Shown here in pieces: positions 42,285 to 50,691 of a DNA stretch of 64,000 nt. The stretch lies in NCBI GenBank assembly GCA_910579685.1, contig CAJTVN010000010.1, positions 1 through 64,000 of the forward strand, read 5' to 3'. Every line of letters begins with the position of its first letter. Positions within the stretch are counted from its first letter, which is position 1. The position numbers and the translations under genes are program-made. The notes beneath the pieces were generated by a model. The model made no database searches. It was given only the letters and a program-made list of their open reading frames with translations, and was not told the DNA's origin. Origin of the DNA: an uncultured Lachnospiraceae bacterium (GTDB lineage Bacteria; Bacillota; Clostridia; Lachnospirales; Lachnospiraceae).

Positions 42285-43226
42285 CTAATTTGCCGCCGGC
42301 TGCTGCGTGATCACTCTGCTCATAAGCTCATCCATCTTTGCCTTGTCATTCCAGCCAATGGAATCCAGCGCTGTCTGGATTCTGCCGCAAAGCTTTGTAT
42401 CGTCCTTTCTGGTGGCAATGCATACGTTAACCATCTCGTCGTCTCCGGTAAAGGTATCGCTCTCATCAAGGGTTATGATCACAAGATCGTCATTGGTCAA
42501 TGCCGCCGACTGGGCGGTGGGCAGATCCACGATACAGATATCCGCGGTTCCGTTGGAAATCGCCATGAAGCACTCGGAAGTCGTCTCATAATTTGCGCCG
42601 GTCTGTGCGCCTTCTATCTGATCCAGAAGCGGCACCCAGCCCGTGCCCAGCTGTGTCGTCACCCGGCATCCGGTTCCTGCCAGATCGGAAAGCTTCGACA
42701 CGTTTTCATAAGAGCCCCCCTTCTTTACCACAATACAGTTGTCTCGGTAATAATACGGCTCCGTGAACCCATAAGACATCTCTCTTTCCGCCGTACGTCC
42801 CATACCTGCGATGATACAGTCGTAATCACCGGCATCCATGGAAATTCCAATGGAAGACCATTCCACTTTATGGATCTCCAGTTCCATCCCCATCTCTTCT
42901 GCCAGCATCTGCGCTACCGCCACATCATACCCGTACGCATAATAGTCCGAACCGTAAATCGGCGCCGCAACGCTTCCATCCGGCGTCGTATCCGTCTCCT
43001 GCGTCCAGTTAAAAGGAGCGTATGCACATTCCATGCCGACCCGCAGCACCTTGCTTTCCTCGTCCGGCTGCGCACTCTCATCTCCCGCCGCTTTGGCAGT
43101 CTCATCTCCCGCCGCCTGGACGCTTCCCTCTCCTGCGGTTTGGACCGGTTTTGCCCCGCATCCGCCAAGCAGTGACGCCGCCATCATACCAGCCGCCATT
43201 ACCGTCAAAATTCTTCTCCTTTTCAT
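42285..43226 (-). CDS. Extracellular solute-binding lipoprotein (family 3 type)
   Basis: A 313-residue lipoprotein. The signal peptide ends with lipobox LLGGC near residue 24, and a linker with Ala/Gly/Glu repeats follows (GDETAKAAGDESAQ). The binding domain has LRVGMECAYAPFNWTQ near 62, a YGYDVAVAQMLAEEMGMELE helix, WSSIGISMDAGDYDCIIAGM near 130 and ADICIVDLPTAQ near 230, typical of polar amino acid and related ligand binders. ATG 43226 is preferred (GAGGAGG upstream). The ligand is unknown; the catabolic genes downstream suggest an amino compound. Confidence 0.9.
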   Translation of the reverse strand: MKRRRILTVMAAGMMAASLLGGCGAKPVQTAGEGSVQAAGDETAKAAGDESAQPDEESKVLRVGMECAYAPFNWTQETDTTPDGSVAAPIYGSDYYAYGYDVAVAQMLAEEMGMELEIHKVEWSSIGISMDAGDYDCIIAGMGRTAEREMSYGFTEPYYYRDNCIVVKKGGSYENVSKLSDLAGTGCRVTTQLGTGWVPLLDQIEGAQTGANYETTSECFMAISNGTADICIVDLPTAQSAALTNDDLVIITLDESDTFTGDDEMVNVCIATRKDDTKLCGRIQTALDSIGWNDKAKMDELMSRVITQQPAAN

Positions 43227-43270
43227 AACACTCCTCCTCAGCCGCAATGCGGCTTTCTAAAAAATTTTAA

Positions 43271-43303
43271 CAAAAAAGACGCCAGGGAAAGATTTCCCCA
43301 GCG
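43271..43303 (-). terminator. Strong terminator or attenuator in the leader of the transporter operon
   Basis: On the minus strand an 11-bp stem (positions 43293-43303 with 43280-43290) closes a tight loop and is followed by TCTTTTTTG. It lies 45 bp before the binding-protein start and downstream of a good promoter, so it could end pucR transcripts and also attenuate the operon. Confidence 0.75.
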
Positions 43304-43320
43304 CCCTTGCTGTTAGGAGT

Positions 43321-43349
43321 ATTCTACTCAAACACAGGTTTTTCTTCAA
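43321..43349 (-). promoter_or_regulatory. Promoter of the transporter-aminotransferase operon
   Basis: Minus strand: TTGAAG (43349-43344), a 17-bp spacer and TAGAAT (43326-43321). It lies in the 144-bp gap after pucR and upstream of the leader hairpin. Confidence 0.6.
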
Positions 43350-43351
43350 TA

Positions 43352-43384
43352 TGCAAAATGCACAGTCATAATTGTCGTTTTGCA
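43352..43384. promoter_or_regulatory. Candidate PucR operator
   Basis: Inverted repeat TGCAAAA (43352-43358) and TTTTGCA (43378-43384), extended by nearby GTGCA/TGCAC half-sites, ending 2 bp upstream of the -35 element. The position is that of an activator site. Binding by the neighbouring PucR protein is inferred. Confidence 0.5.
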
Positions 43385-43390
43385 CAGCAT

Positions 43391-44587
43391 CTATAAAAAC
43401 ATCAGTCGCTTTATCAAGATGCAGTTTATTAAATTCAGATATTCCATGTAATCGTTCAGCTCCATTCCCAGAAGCTCCTCAATCTTGTTAATGCGGTACT
43501 GCAGGGAATTCCGGTGGATAAATAAAGCGTCCGCCGCTTTCCCCACACTGAATCCGTTCATGTAATAGGCAAGCAGCGTATCCTGCAGAAAAGCGCCGTT
43601 GGCGTGGTCATATTCCTCAAGGACCTTCAGCTTATCGTTACAGTAATCCAGAATTTCTTCCTGATTTCCGCTGTTAAACATGTACTTGTAAATTCCCATG
43701 GAGCTGGCGCTCAGGACCTTTTTATTCCTGGGATTCGGCAGGATGTCCTTCTTGGCAATCAGGTTTTTCGCCTCCTGATAACTTTGTCCGAATTTCCGAG
43801 GGTCTCTGTACGCCGACCCAAGGATGCAGGTACTTTTGATCAGCCCCTTAAACTCAGGCCTCTCGTCCAGCCTGCGCAGCATCTGACCCAGTTCATGCTC
43901 AATTTCCTTATTCTCCCGCGCTTCAAACAGCAGTACAAATTTGTTTAAAAACCGCATGAACATGGAGCTTCCCTTCATATTGTTCACCTCTCTGTTCATG
44001 CAGTCCGCATAATATTCATAGGTATGCTCGTCCTGCTCGAGATTGACGCCGTACTTTCGGTCAATCACGATCACCCCCACACGGTAGGGCCTGGAAAAGT
44101 CCAGCCCAAACTGACCGGAAATCTTTTCCACATAGTTATCGTTGATCTCATATCCGAACAGCAGGTTGTAGAGATAATCCCCTGTTTTTTTATTTTCCAT
44201 TCCGGTCTGCACAATCAGACTGCCGATACTTTGAGCGATATCCACAAAAGACGCGCCCTCCCAGCGGACAAAAAATAAGGGAAGCTCCATCTCGTTTGCC
44301 CGGTCGATCATGCTTTGAGGCACTTCCTCTCTGTCATCCGCAACGGAGACGGCAAGACCGGAAATTCCCAGCTCGTTCAGCTCTTCCATGCTGCGCGCGG
44401 CCTCGTCCAGGTCATATCTGACATAATCCACCACAATCAGCGCAAAATTCCCCTGATTCATATGATCTGCATAAGGCCTCGTCTGAACCATATAAGTCCA
44501 GGATACCACGCGGTGAAGTCCTTTTTCTCCGGCAATCAGCCGCATACCGTCCAGCTTCAGATTCATAATGTCCTCACAGGTAACCAT
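43391..44587 (-). CDS. PucR-family transcriptional regulator
   Basis: A 398-residue regulator. Residues 1-130 match the PucR N-terminal sensor (MVTCEDIMNLKLDGMRLIAG, VVSWTYMVQTRPYADHM, GISGLAVSVAD). The C-terminal 60 residues form the PucR helix-turn-helix (LLAYYMNGFSVGKAADALFI, then HRNSLQYRINKIEELLGM). Such proteins usually activate amino acid, purine or amine catabolism genes. It is the upstream same-strand neighbour of the transporter operon and is expected to control it through the inverted repeat at 43352-43384. AAGGAG precedes the ATG. Confidence 0.9.
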   Translation of the reverse strand: MVTCEDIMNLKLDGMRLIAGEKGLHRVVSWTYMVQTRPYADHMNQGNFALIVVDYVRYDLDEAARSMEELNELGISGLAVSVADDREEVPQSMIDRANEMELPLFFVRWEGASFVDIAQSIGSLIVQTGMENKKTGDYLYNLLFGYEINDNYVEKISGQFGLDFSRPYRVGVIVIDRKYGVNLEQDEHTYEYYADCMNREVNNMKGSSMFMRFLNKFVLLFEARENKEIEHELGQMLRRLDERPEFKGLIKSTCILGSAYRDPRKFGQSYQEAKNLIAKKDILPNPRNKKVLSASSMGIYKYMFNSGNQEEILDYCNDKLKVLEEYDHANGAFLQDTLLAYYMNGFSVGKAADALFIHRNSLQYRINKIEELLGMELNDYMEYLNLINCILIKRLMFL

Positions 44588-44599
44588 ATGCCGCTCCTT

Positions 44600-45634
44600 C
44601 TATTCCGTCACAGACACCTTCCCGGCAAGCACATTTTTGTAATCCTCCAGATTTTTCTGAAGCAGCGCGGGCGTATCCAGCCCGTAAGGGCATTTGCTGC
44701 TGCACTGGTTGCAGTGCAGGCATTTCTCAATCTGAAGCATCCTCTCCTGCCCCTGCTCGGTAAGCCAGCCCGCAGACGGCGAACGGCGAAGAAGCAGGGA
44801 CATTCTCGCACAGGTGTTGATCTCGATCCCTGCGGGACAAGGCATACAGTAGCCGCAGCCCCTGCAGAAATCTCCCGCAAGCTCTTTCCTGTCCTTCTCG
44901 ATCATTTGGCTGAGCTCCTTTGTCATGGCAGGAGGATTGTCTATGTAGGAAAGGAACTCATCCAGCTCTCTCTCCCTCTGAACGCCCCAGATGGGAAGCA
45001 CGTTTTCAAACTGGCCGGCATGGGCATAGGCCGCAGCCGAATTGGTGATCATTCCCCCCGAGAGGGCCTTCATGGCGATAAATCCCATGTCCGCCTTTCG
45101 GCACGCCTCCACCAGCGCCTCATCCTTGTCCGTGGCAAGATAGCAGAAGGGGAACTGCAGCGTCTCGTACAGCCCGCTTTCGATGGCCTCCTGCGCCACC
45201 TTGATTCGGTGGTTGGTAATGCCGATATGACGGATTTTGCCCTCTTTCTTTGCCTCCAGCGCCGCATCATAAAGCCCGCTGTCGTCTCCCGGCCTGGGAC
45301 AGAAGGCCGGATTGTGGAACTGGTAAATATCAATATAATCGGTTTTCAGATTCTCAAGGCTCTTTTTCAAATCTTCCCGCATGGCCTCCCCAGTCTGTGC
45401 GCCGGATTTCGTGGCAATATAGAGGTTTTCCCGGATCCCCTCAAAGGCAAGGCCCAGCTTGTGCTCGCTGTCGCTGTAGGCCCTTGCCGTGTCAAAGAAA
45501 CGGATCCCTCCCTCGTAAGCCTTCCGCAGAAGATACACCGCCGTCTCGTCGCTGACCCTCTGAATCGGAAGCGCGCCAAAGCCGTTTTTGTTTACCACAA
45601 TCCCTGTTTTTCCAAGTCTTACCTGATTCTGCAT
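44600..45634 (-). CDS. Aldo/keto reductase with C-terminal ferredoxin-like domain
   Basis: A 344-residue protein. Residues 1-255 are an AKR barrel with the tetrad: Asp in RFFDTARAYSDSE near 46 (Asp and Tyr), Lys in YIATKSGAQ near 75 and His in HIGITNHRI near 135. The tail has iron-sulfur cysteines: FCRGCGYCMPCPAGI near 268, then KCLHCNQCSSKCPYGLDTP near 311, enough for two [4Fe-4S]-type clusters with some unusual spacing. Proteins of this type are common in anaerobes; the electron partner is unknown. ATG 45634 has AGGTGA at 8 bases. It follows rnfB by 48 bp, hinting at ferredoxin coupling. Confidence 0.88.
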   Translation of the reverse strand: MQNQVRLGKTGIVVNKNGFGALPIQRVSDETAVYLLRKAYEGGIRFFDTARAYSDSEHKLGLAFEGIRENLYIATKSGAQTGEAMREDLKKSLENLKTDYIDIYQFHNPAFCPRPGDDSGLYDAALEAKKEGKIRHIGITNHRIKVAQEAIESGLYETLQFPFCYLATDKDEALVEACRKADMGFIAMKALSGGMITNSAAAYAHAGQFENVLPIWGVQRERELDEFLSYIDNPPAMTKELSQMIEKDRKELAGDFCRGCGYCMPCPAGIEINTCARMSLLLRRSPSAGWLTEQGQERMLQIEKCLHCNQCSSKCPYGLDTPALLQKNLEDYKNVLAGKVSVTE

Positions 45635-45682
45635 CTTACCTGTCACCTGTCCTTTCTCTTCCCTATGCCTTTTCCATTTCTT

Positions 45683-46483
45683 CTACGTAAGCTCCACAAT
45701 CGACTTCCTCGGGCATTTCTCCATGCAGGCTCCGCATCCCTCGCACTTCTCATAGTCGATGGTCGCATTGAAATCCTGTATGGAAACCGCCTCGGCGGGA
45801 CAATTCTTCTTGCACAGCTGACAGCCGATACAGCCCGCCGTACAGTCCTTCATGGTCACCGGCCCCTTATCCTTTGAACTGCAGGCTACCGCATATTTCG
45901 CATCGTAGGGGATCAGTGTGATCAGATTCTTAGGACAAACCTCCATGCACTTTCCGCAGGCCTTACACGCATCCTTATCCACCTTGGCCACGCCGTTCTC
46001 CACATGAATGGCGCCAAAAGGACAGGCCTTAACGCAGCTTCCATATCCGAGGCAGCCATAATTACAGCTCTTCGCCCCTCCGTTTGGCACAAAGGACAGC
46101 ATCCGGCAGTCCTCAATCCCATAGTAATCATAGTCAAAGGTGGTTTTGTCACAATCGCCCTGGCACTGCACAAAAGCAGTCATCCGAACGCTCTCGCCCG
46201 CTTCCACTCCCATGATCTGTGCGATTTTTTTTCCCACCTGCTCGCCGCCCACAGGACAGGCGTTTACTGCGGCCTCCTGCTTTGCAATGGCCGCCGCAAG
46301 GCCGGCACAGCCCGGATACCCGCATCCGCCGCAGTTATTGCCCGGCAGGGCCGCAAGCACGGCCTCCTCCTTCTCGTCCACTTCCACCTTGAATTTAATT
46401 GCGGCTATTCCCAAAAAGACGCCTACAAACAGCCCTACGCCGCCCACTGCGGCCACCGCTGAAATGATTCCTGTAACATCCAC
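45683..46483 (-). CDS. rnfB: Rnf complex subunit B (iron-sulfur protein)
   Basis: A 266-residue Rnf subunit that accepts electrons from reduced ferredoxin at the cytoplasmic face. An N-terminal membrane segment is followed by the Fe-S domain NNCGGCGYPGCAGLAAAIAK near 50. Ferredoxin-type cysteine clusters then follow: CNYGCLGYGSCVKACPFGAI, KDACKACGKCMEVCPKNLI, CIGCQLCKKNCPAEAV and YEKCEGCGACMEKCPRKSI, so at least five clusters are possible. The start is GTG 46483, 8 bases after AGGAGG; a GTG at 46492 overlaps that site. It is the last gene of rnfCDGEAB. Confidence 0.96.
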   Translation of the reverse strand: MDVTGIISAVAAVGGVGLFVGVFLGIAAIKFKVEVDEKEEAVLAALPGNNCGGCGYPGCAGLAAAIAKQEAAVNACPVGGEQVGKKIAQIMGVEAGESVRMTAFVQCQGDCDKTTFDYDYYGIEDCRMLSFVPNGGAKSCNYGCLGYGSCVKACPFGAIHVENGVAKVDKDACKACGKCMEVCPKNLITLIPYDAKYAVACSSKDKGPVTMKDCTAGCIGCQLCKKNCPAEAVSIQDFNATIDYEKCEGCGACMEKCPRKSIVELT

Positions 46484-46495
46484 TGCACCCACCTC

Positions 46496-47074
46496 CTAAA
46501 GCAATCCCGAAAATCCGCAGAAGGCAATGGCCATCAGTCCTGCCGTAATCAGCACGATAGGCATTCCCTGAAAGGATTCGGGGATATCGTTGTATTCCAT
46601 TTTTTCTCTGATACCTGCAAGGATCACAATGGATATGGTAAATCCCACTGCCGTGGCAAAGCCGTTTACGATCCCTTCCAGAATCCCGTAGTTCTTCTGC
46701 ACATTGGTGAGGGCAACGCCAAGCACCGCACAGTTGGTCGTGATCAGCGGAAGATAAACTCCAAGGGCCTGATACAGGGATTTCATAAACTTCTTGAGGA
46801 ACATTTCCACAAACTGCACAAGGGCCGCAATCACCAGGATAAAGACAATGGTCTGCAGATAAGTAAGATCAAATGGCGTCAATATGTATTTATAAATTCC
46901 TCCCGCAACCGCAGAGGCAAGGGTAATCACGAAGATAACCGCCGTTCCCATTCCCGCAGCCGTGTTGATCTTCCTGGATACGCCCAGAAAGGGACACAGA
47001 CCAAGGAACTGACTGAGCACCACGTTGCTGACCAGGGAAGACGAAATCAAAATAATCAAAAGCTCCTTAACCAT
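46496..47074 (-). CDS. rnfA: Rnf complex subunit A
   Basis: A 192-residue integral membrane subunit of the sodium- or proton-translocating ferredoxin:NAD+ oxidoreductase. It has six hydrophobic segments and the family motifs NVVLSQFLGLCPFLGVSRK near 18 and LITTNCAVLGVALTNVQ near 110, each with the conserved Cys of the intramembrane iron-sulfur centre. The ATG at 47074 follows AAGGAGGAG; the longer open frame upstream is inside rnfE. It overlaps rnfE by 8 bp. Confidence 0.97.
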   Translation of the reverse strand: MVKELLIILISSSLVSNVVLSQFLGLCPFLGVSRKINTAAGMGTAVIFVITLASAVAGGIYKYILTPFDLTYLQTIVFILVIAALVQFVEMFLKKFMKSLYQALGVYLPLITTNCAVLGVALTNVQKNYGILEGIVNGFATAVGFTISIVILAGIREKMEYNDIPESFQGMPIVLITAGLMAIAFCGFSGLL

Positions 47075-47792
47075 TGTTCTCCTCCTTACTCTGGTCTGCG
47101 CCGGTTCTGCGGTCCGCACAATTTTTCTCCCCGCAGCCAAGGCAGTCTCCTCCGCAGCCGGACTGAATCTTCGACATGTCCTTTCCCTTCCGCTCCCCGG
47201 CAATCTTCACCTTGTTCTGGATGGCGGTAAGAGCCGCCAGGACAAAGAACGCTCCCGGCGCAAGGACAAAGATACTGCAGGGAACATAGCTTTCCGGCAG
47301 CACATGGTAACCGAACAGCTCTCCCGCTCCTATGAGCTCCCTGACCGCACCGATAATCGTGAGTGCGGCCGTGAAGCCAAGTCCCATTCCGATTCCGTCA
47401 AAGAGGGAGGAAACCACGCCATTTTTGGAGGCGTAGCTCTCCGCGCGCCCCAGAATAATACAGTTCACCACGATCAGGGGAATATAAAGCCCCAGGGCGC
47501 TGTACAGGAAAGGGATAAACGCCTTAAGCAAAAGCTCCACCACCGTGACAAAGGAGGCGATCACCACGATAAACGCAGGAATCCTCACCTTATCCGGTAT
47601 CACTTTGCGCAGCATGGATATGAACATGTTGCTGAGGGCGAGAACCACCATGGTGGTAAGCCCCATGCCAAGACCGTTCACCGCTGATGTTGTGACCGCC
47701 AGCGTGGGACACATGCCAAGCATCAGCACAAAGGTTGGATTTTCTGTAAGAATACCGTTTTTTAAACGTTCAGCCGCACTGTTTTCTTTCAT
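47067..47792 (-). CDS. rnfE: Rnf complex subunit E with Cys-rich tail
   Basis: A 241-residue membrane subunit, paralogous to RnfA. The motifs are NPTFVLMLGMCPTLAVTTSA near 18 and LYIPLIVVNCIILGRAESYA near 100, each with a conserved Cys. The C-terminal 35 residues add a soluble cysteine-rich tail (SGCGGDCLGCGEKNC), which the basic RnfE fold does not need and which could bind metal or a cluster. It overlaps rnfG by 4 bp and rnfA by 8 bp. Confidence 0.96.
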   Translation of the reverse strand: MKENSAAERLKNGILTENPTFVLMLGMCPTLAVTTSAVNGLGMGLTTMVVLALSNMFISMLRKVIPDKVRIPAFIVVIASFVTVVELLLKAFIPFLYSALGLYIPLIVVNCIILGRAESYASKNGVVSSLFDGIGMGLGFTAALTIIGAVRELIGAGELFGYHVLPESYVPCSIFVLAPGAFFVLAALTAIQNKVKIAGERKGKDMSKIQSGCGGDCLGCGEKNCADRRTGADQSKEENNG

Positions 47793-48391
47793 CCCGCATT
47801 CCCTCCTAACTGTGTCTGAAAATAGTATAGACCGGCGTTTACCGCAGTGGTCACCGCATTTGTTGTGATCGTGGCGCCGCTGATTGCGTCAATCTGGCTC
47901 TCCGAGGACGCTCCCGTCTTTGTGTAGGTGAAATTCGACACGTTTTTATTTTGAAACTGAGGCTTGAGCACAGCCTCCGCCTTCATGCCAAGTCCTGCGG
48001 TCTCGGAAATATCCAGAATGGAAATCCCGTTCAGGGTTCCGTCCATCCGGATTCCCATGGTAAAGGTAATGTCTCCCCCATACCCCTCATGGCTCGTAAC
48101 CGTCAGTATGTAGCCGAGAACACTTCCCGCCCCGTCCTTCGCTTCCAGCGCTTTTTCGATATCCACCGCCTTGTATTCTTCCGTCCAGACAGGATCCGCT
48201 GCAGGGTCCGCCAGCGCACACTCCTCAAAGGAGGAAGCGTCCGCAAACACCTCCGCATAGGCTTCATTTGCCGCCTTTTCCTCCGCAAGGGCAATGGGTT
48301 CTTTTGTGATCTGATAGACAAAGCCAAGAATCAGCCCGGCCGCCACCGTGATCACAAAGAGGACGGCGGCATCCTTTATCATATTTTTCAT
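47789..48391 (-). CDS. rnfG: Rnf complex subunit G (covalent FMN)
   Basis: A 200-residue subunit with one N-terminal membrane segment and an extracytoplasmic FMN-binding domain. The ApbE target motif is DAISGATITTNAVTTAV near 167, where the Thr of SGAT receives FMN; GYGGDITFTMGI and ISETAGLGMKAE are other family signatures. It overlaps rnfD and rnfE by 4 bp each. ApbE is encoded at 35741-36745. Confidence 0.96.
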   Translation of the reverse strand: MKNMIKDAAVLFVITVAAGLILGFVYQITKEPIALAEEKAANEAYAEVFADASSFEECALADPAADPVWTEEYKAVDIEKALEAKDGAGSVLGYILTVTSHEGYGGDITFTMGIRMDGTLNGISILDISETAGLGMKAEAVLKPQFQNKNVSNFTYTKTGASSESQIDAISGATITTNAVTTAVNAGLYYFQTQLGGNAG

Positions 48392-49320
48392 ACCTTTTCC
48401 CCTCCTTCCCCAAACGCTTTCGGAAAGGTGATTTTTTCAATCAGCGGCACCAGAAGGTTTCCGATAATAATCGCATAGGACACGCCCTCTGCGGAAGGAC
48501 CGAAAATTCGGAAAATCCCGGTCAGGATTCCCAGCAGGACGCCATACACATACTGCCCTTTCTTCGTGACAGGCCGGGTCACATAATCGGTTGTCATGAA
48601 AAAGGCTCCAAGCATCAGCCCGCCTCCTGCAAGATGCGCACTGAGAAAGGCCGGATCAAATCCATGACCGCCAAAAAATGTGAGAAAAAGAAGAAAGCTC
48701 ACGAGATAGCTTCCGGAAATTTTGAGATCGATGATCCCAAGGAGAATCAAAAAGCAGGCTCCTATCACGATAGCCACCATGGAGGTCTCCCCGATGGTTC
48801 CAGCCGTGCGTCCGATCACCATATCCAGGATATTTACATTCTCTCCCGCCTTCAAAGACGCAAGAGGTGTCGCCCCCGTATAAGTATCCGTCTCGAAATT
48901 ACACATGAGAGAGGTATAGGAGATCAGCAGAAAGCATCTGGCTCCCAGTGCGGGATTCATAAAATTCTGACCCAGACCTCCGAAAAGCATTTTTACAACA
49001 AGAATCGCAAAGATCCCGCCGATCACGGCAACCCACCAGGGCAGCGTGGAGGGCAGATTCAGCGCCAGCAAAAGTCCTGTCACCACTGCGGAAAAATCAC
49101 CTATGGTAACCGGCCTGTGCATGGCCTTTTCATAGAGAAACTCTGTCAGCACCGTGGACGATACGGTAACCAGTATCAAAATCAGCGCATCCAATCCGAA
49201 ATTGTAGATTCCAAATCCGGCGGCAGGAAGCAGGGCGATCACCACCGCCAGCATAATGTTGCTGGTAGTAACCCTGGATCTGATATGAGGATTGGAGGAC
49301 ACTTTCATCAAATTGCTCAT
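48388..49320 (-). CDS. rnfD: Rnf complex subunit D
   Basis: A 310-residue polytopic subunit. The second flavinylation motif sits in DTYTGATPLASLK near 168; further hallmarks are GGLGQNFMNPALGARCFLL near 122 and the C-terminal GGLMLGAFFMTTDYVTRPVT near 215. ATG 49320 is chosen on an 8-base spacing from AGGAGG; the in-frame TTG at 49323 is less likely. It lies 12 bp after rnfC. Confidence 0.96.
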   Translation of the reverse strand: MSNLMKVSSNPHIRSRVTTSNIMLAVVIALLPAAGFGIYNFGLDALILILVTVSSTVLTEFLYEKAMHRPVTIGDFSAVVTGLLLALNLPSTLPWWVAVIGGIFAILVVKMLFGGLGQNFMNPALGARCFLLISYTSLMCNFETDTYTGATPLASLKAGENVNILDMVIGRTAGTIGETSMVAIVIGACFLILLGIIDLKISGSYLVSFLLFLTFFGGHGFDPAFLSAHLAGGGLMLGAFFMTTDYVTRPVTKKGQYVYGVLLGILTGIFRIFGPSAEGVSYAIIIGNLLVPLIEKITFPKAFGEGGEKV

Positions 49321-49332
49321 CAATCTTTCCTC

Positions 49333-50652
49333 CTACTTTTTCTTTCTCTTGGCAAGCTGCATCTTACGCATGGATTTGATCACCTGGGTGAGGGGACGCT
49401 TTGCCGGGCAGACATAGCTGCAGCAGCCGCACTCGCAGCATTCCATTCCGTTGTGTTTCAAAAAAGCTTCCTCGTCATAATGTTCCGCATCATCCGCAAT
49501 CACCTTGGGGACCACTCTTCCCGGACATGCCTCCACGCATTTGCCACAGTTGATGCACGGTCCCGGCTCCATGGCGGACACATCATCCTTCGTCAGGCAC
49601 AGAAGGGCTGAGGATGTCTTGGTTGCCGGCACATCCAGATCAAAAATTCCAAAACCCATCATGGGTCCTCCGGAGACGATCTTCACCGGCTGCTCCTTGA
49701 AGCCGCCCGCCTCCTCCACCAGCTCATGGTAATTGGTTCCGATTCTCACCTTGAAATTGCAGGGATCCGCCACCGCATCTCCCGTCACGGTCACGATCCG
49801 GTACATGAGAGGTCTTCCTTCCACCACTGCATTATGTATGGCGATCACCGTATCCACATTATTGACCACGCACCCAACGTCCGCCGGAAGCTTGGCAGAG
49901 CTGATGGCCCTTCCCGTTGCCGCATAGATCAGCTGCCTCTCGGAGCCCTGGGGATATTTGGTTTTGAGCGCCTTCACGGTAATCTTCGTCTCATCCCTGG
50001 TAAGCCTTTTGAGAAGCTCGATACAGTCCGGCTTATTATCTTCCACCGCAAGGATTCCTCTTGCATTCTCAAACAGGCTCAGAGAGACCTTAAGGCCGCT
50101 GATCAGCTTTTCCGGCTCCTCCAGCATCTTGCGGTAATCCGAGGTAAGATAGGGCTCGCACTCCGCACAGTTTACAATCACATAATCGATTTTTTCCGGC
50201 TCCTTGGGAGAAAGCTTGATAAAGGTCGGAAAGCCCGCACCTCCCATACCGACAATTCCGGCCTCCCTGATCCGATCGATCTTTTCCTCCCGGGTAAGCT
50301 CTTCGAAAGGCTTCCCCTCGGGCCAGTCGATCTCCTCGTAGAGCCCGTCATTTTCCACCACGATACTCATCACGTTATCGCCTGTCACCACCCGTCTTGG
50401 CTCAACCGCTTTCACGGTTCCCGAAACCGTGGCGTAAATCGGCGCCGAGACAAAGCCGGACGCCTCCGCTATCTTCTGTCCGGTAAGAACCCGGTCTCCC
50501 TTTTTTACGATGGGGGATGCCGGCGCACCGATATGCTGCGACAGAGGATAGATCAGATCTCCCTTGGGAAAAACCTCCCGGATCGGCTTATCCTTGGACA
50601 GATCCTTCCCGTCGTAGGGATGTATCCCCCCTACAAATGTTAATCTTGCCAT
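49333..50652 (-). CDS. rnfC: Rnf complex subunit C (NADH-binding)
   Basis: A 439-residue peripheral subunit that passes electrons to NAD+. The flavin- and NADH-site motif VGMGGAGFPTFIKL lies near 135, AECEPYLTSDYRKML near 163, and two iron-sulfur sites are at CINCGKCVEACPGRV near 371 and CCECGCCSYVCPAKRPL near 411. It is the first gene of the operon. GAGGGG precedes the ATG. No promoter was pinned down in the 39-bp gap to the upstream repeat protein gene, so read-through is possible. Confidence 0.97.
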   Translation of the reverse strand: MARLTFVGGIHPYDGKDLSKDKPIREVFPKGDLIYPLSQHIGAPASPIVKKGDRVLTGQKIAEASGFVSAPIYATVSGTVKAVEPRRVVTGDNVMSIVVENDGLYEEIDWPEGKPFEELTREEKIDRIREAGIVGMGGAGFPTFIKLSPKEPEKIDYVIVNCAECEPYLTSDYRKMLEEPEKLISGLKVSLSLFENARGILAVEDNKPDCIELLKRLTRDETKITVKALKTKYPQGSERQLIYAATGRAISSAKLPADVGCVVNNVDTVIAIHNAVVEGRPLMYRIVTVTGDAVADPCNFKVRIGTNYHELVEEAGGFKEQPVKIVSGGPMMGFGIFDLDVPATKTSSALLCLTKDDVSAMEPGPCINCGKCVEACPGRVVPKVIADDAEHYDEEAFLKHNGMECCECGCCSYVCPAKRPLTQVIKSMRKMQLAKRKKK

Positions 50653-50691
50653 TGATTTACCCCTCTTTTCCTTTTCTTCTGGTTATGTATC

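Noticed and set aside
44315..45877. A 520-codon plus-strand open frame
   Set aside because: It is the antisense shadow of the aldo/keto reductase, pucR end and rnfB end, whose motifs are unambiguous; its translation has no recognisable domain.
47075..47203. N-terminal extension of RnfA
   Set aside because: It lies inside rnfE in another frame; the ATG at 47074 has AAGGAGGAG and gives the standard RnfA start.
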